Positions 15,783-17,442 of a DNA stretch of 17,442 nucleotides are shown one piece after another; the stretch's first letter is position 1; every line of letters starts with the position of its first letter. The DNA is from an uncultured Enterorhabdus sp. (GTDB lineage: Bacteria; Actinomycetota; Coriobacteriia; Coriobacteriales; Eggerthellaceae). The stretch covers positions 1 through 17,442 of the forward strand of contig CANSES010000023.1 in NCBI GenBank assembly GCA_947645965.1. The letters run 5' to 3'. The position numbers and the translations under genes are program-made. Below the pieces are notes generated by a model that was given only the letters and a program-made list of their open reading frames with translations, had not been told where the DNA came from and searched no databases.

Positions 15783-15811
15783 GTTATAACCCCGGCCGAA
15801 AAGGTTGGCAA
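15783..15811 (-). promoter_or_regulatory. Sigma70-type promoter of the FHL operon
   Basis: On the minus strand, TTGCCA (15811-15806) and TATAAC (15788-15783) are separated by exactly 17 nt. Transcription would start near 15776, giving a leader of about 190 nt before hydN. No sigma54-type -24/-12 element with the GG and GC dinucleotides was noticed, unlike the E. coli hyc and fdhF promoters. Confidence 0.65.
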
Positions 15812-15828
15812 GTACCCTCTTTTCGCCG

Positions 15829-15861
15829 CCCGCGCTGCAGGGGACAGCTCGGCTGCGCGGG
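15829..15861. promoter_or_regulatory. GC palindrome upstream of the FHL promoter, possible operator
   Basis: CCCGCGC (15829-15835) is inverted as GCGCGGG (15855-15861), with two more pairs inside after a T/T mismatch. It lies between the FHL -35 box and the plus-strand promoter candidate, so a bound regulator could affect both directions. No regulator family is identified. Confidence 0.3.
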
Positions 15862-15876
15862 ATGATTCATAAGGCG

Positions 15877-15885
15877 TGTTACAAT
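15877..15885 (+). promoter_or_regulatory. Candidate extended -10 promoter facing the RelB-PIN gene
   Basis: TGTTACAAT (15877-15885) matches an extended -10 element (TGnTATAAT, one mismatch). No -35 hexamer is evident. Transcription would start near 15892, about 100 nt before the intrinsic terminator and 114 nt before the downstream ATG. The surrounding stretch is clearly more AT-rich than the rest of the window. Confidence 0.35.
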
Positions 15886-15966
15886 CGTACTACATTGATT
15901 TAGATTGACCTGGGTATTCAGTGACGACAATGGGGCATTCCGCTGGGTTTTCGCCACAAGAGAGCC

Positions 15967-15991
15967 TTCCCGGCGCTCCGGGAATTTTTTT
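15967..15991 (+). terminator. Intrinsic terminator in the leader of the RelB-PIN gene
   Basis: TTCCCGG (15967-15973), loop CGCT, CCGGGAA (15978-15984), then seven T residues (15985-15991). This is a textbook factor-independent terminator for plus-strand transcription. It ends 14 nt before the ATG at 16006, with the ribosome site GGGAGGGGG directly after the T-run. It therefore acts either as an attenuator or as the end of a small RNA of about 100 nt. Confidence 0.75.
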
Positions 15992-16005
15992 GGGAGGGGG
16001 ACGCC

Positions 16006-16677
16006 ATGCCGAAGCAGGCGACTCTGCAGGTGAGGATGGACGAGGAGACGAAGGCGCGAGCAGAGAAGCTGTTCGCGGCCCTGGGGCTCACGCTATCCGA
16101 GGCCGTCCGGCTGTTCATGGCCCAGAGCGTGAACGAGCGGCGACTCCCCTTCACGCCCCGGCTCAACGGGGGCGAGGGCGGCGACGGCGCCTTTGGCAAG
16201 CTACGCCCCTACGGCAAGCCGAACCTCGACGGCGAGGCGCGAGCCGTTTGGCTCCGCGAGCAGGGAGAGCGGGCCGAACGCCGGCAGCGGCGCGTCACGC
16301 GCGCGGAAAGCGATGAGACCACCATCGTGGACGAGACGATGCTGCTGCACTACCTGCTCGATGATGAGCCCCGGGCGGCGGCCCAGGCGCGGCGCATCAT
16401 CGGATCGGGAGCTGCTCGCGTCTACCCGGAGACCATGGTGGCCCTCGTCGATGCCCTTGAGACCGACTACCGGGTGCCGCGCTCGCTCATCGGCACCGTC
16501 GCCGAGCTGCTTATCGACGACGTGACCCTCGACGACGCCCCCGCCATACGGCTGGCCTCCCGGCTCTACCCCACCGCACGGCTTCCCTACCGCGCGTGCC
16601 TCCTGGTCGCGCGCAGCACCCTGACCGGCTACCCGGTGGAAAGCCTCGACAAGGCCGTGACCCGCGCCGCCCGATAG
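16006..16677 (+). CDS. RelB/DinJ-type antitoxin domain fused to a degenerate PIN-like domain
   Basis: 223 residues. Residues 4-53 (LQVRMDEETKARAEKLFAAL, then GLTLSEAVRLFMAQ and RLPFTPRL) match the RelB/DinJ antitoxin N-terminus, a ribbon-helix-helix DNA-binding and dimerisation unit. A charged linker (about 55-104) leads to a segment resembling PIN ribonuclease toxins: IVDETMLLHYLLDDEP (107-122), ALETDYRVPRSLI (150-162), ACLLVA (197-202) and ESLDKAVTR (212-220). By eye, two PIN acidic residues are kept (Asp109, Asp215), while the second and third positions are Ala146 and Ala197, so nuclease activity is doubtful. It may be a self-regulated fused toxin-antitoxin remnant or a DNA-binding regulator. 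The GGGAGGGGG ribosome site is strong. The RelB part is confident; the PIN assignment is my motif reading. Confidence 0.85.
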   Translation: MPKQATLQVRMDEETKARAEKLFAALGLTLSEAVRLFMAQSVNERRLPFTPRLNGGEGGDGAFGKLRPYGKPNLDGEARAVWLREQGERAERRQRRVTRAESDETTIVDETMLLHYLLDDEPRAAAQARRIIGSGAARVYPETMVALVDALETDYRVPRSLIGTVAELLIDDVTLDDAPAIRLASRLYPTARLPYRACLLVARSTLTGYPVESLDKAVTRAAR

Positions 16678-16688
16678 CCCCCCACGCA

Positions 16689-16724
16689 GAAGGGCCCCTC
16701 CCGCATCGACGAGAGAGGCCCTTC
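16689..16724. terminator. Convergent hairpin between the RelB-PIN gene and aspS
   Basis: GAAGGGCC (16689-16696) and GGCCCTTC (16717-16724) form an 8-bp stem that extends by three pairs (CTC/GAG) after one mismatch. It lies 12 nt past the plus-strand stop and 24 nt past the minus-strand aspS stop, so it can serve both convergent genes. No U-run follows on either strand. Confidence 0.6.
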
Positions 16725-16747
16725 GCTCAATCGCAGCGCCTCCGCGC

Positions 16748-17442
<695 letters not shown>

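Noticed and set aside
15892..15991. Fluoride or ZTP riboswitch before the RelB-PIN gene
   Set aside because: Short resemblances (GGGTTTTCGCC, CCGCTGGG) do not preserve the required helices or order.

Overview
This is a GC-rich window, probably from an anaerobic actinobacterium. A Coriobacteriia/Eggerthellaceae-like gut anaerobe is my best guess, from base composition and gene content; it is an inference, not a proof. Almost all of it is one long minus-strand operon (about 15.8 kb down to 0.9 kb) for a formate hydrogenlyase (FHL). This complex oxidises formate and passes the electrons to a membrane-bound group 4 [NiFe]-hydrogenase that makes H2.

Reading along the minus strand, the operon holds: a leader with a good sigma70-type promoter (about 15811-15783); hydN (4x[4Fe-4S] protein); fdhF (selenocysteine-containing formate dehydrogenase H, with an in-frame TGA at 14598-14600); hyfA (a second 4x[4Fe-4S] protein); membrane subunits hyfB, hyfC, hyfE and hyfF; soluble hydrogenase subunits hycE (NuoCD-like, with the NiFe-binding cysteines), hycF (2x[4Fe-4S]) and hycG (NuoB-like); maturation genes hycH and hycI (endopeptidase); a FocA-type formate channel; a possible 47-codon cysteine-rich ORF; and fdhD (sulfur transfer to formate dehydrogenase). 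Genes overlap by 1-4 nt or lie within tens of nt, so they are likely one transcript. Together they cover formate transport, oxidation, electron transfer, H2 production and part of maturation. Not seen here: hypABCDEF, the selenocysteine machinery, a HyfD-type subunit and an FhlA-type regulator.

Left flank (1-896): the 5' part of a minus-strand dedA-family gene; immediately upstream of it the SRP 4.5S RNA gene (ffs), recognised by the conserved core and a 22-bp closing helix; a 10-bp GC hairpin; and a 177-bp non-coding element bounded by 32-bp inverted repeats, just past the 3' end of fdhD.

Right flank (15586-17442): a divergent intergenic region holding the FHL promoter, a GC palindrome and, on the plus strand, a candidate promoter followed about 100 nt later by a textbook intrinsic terminator. 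The terminator sits directly in front of a plus-strand gene that appears to fuse a RelB/DinJ-type antitoxin domain to a PIN-like domain lacking two of its four acidic residues. A convergent hairpin separates it from the 3' part of aspS (minus strand), which runs off the window.

The least explained items are the RelB-PIN fusion with its terminator-bearing leader, the inverted-repeat element, the cysteine-rich small ORF before fdhD and the short leader ORF before hydN.
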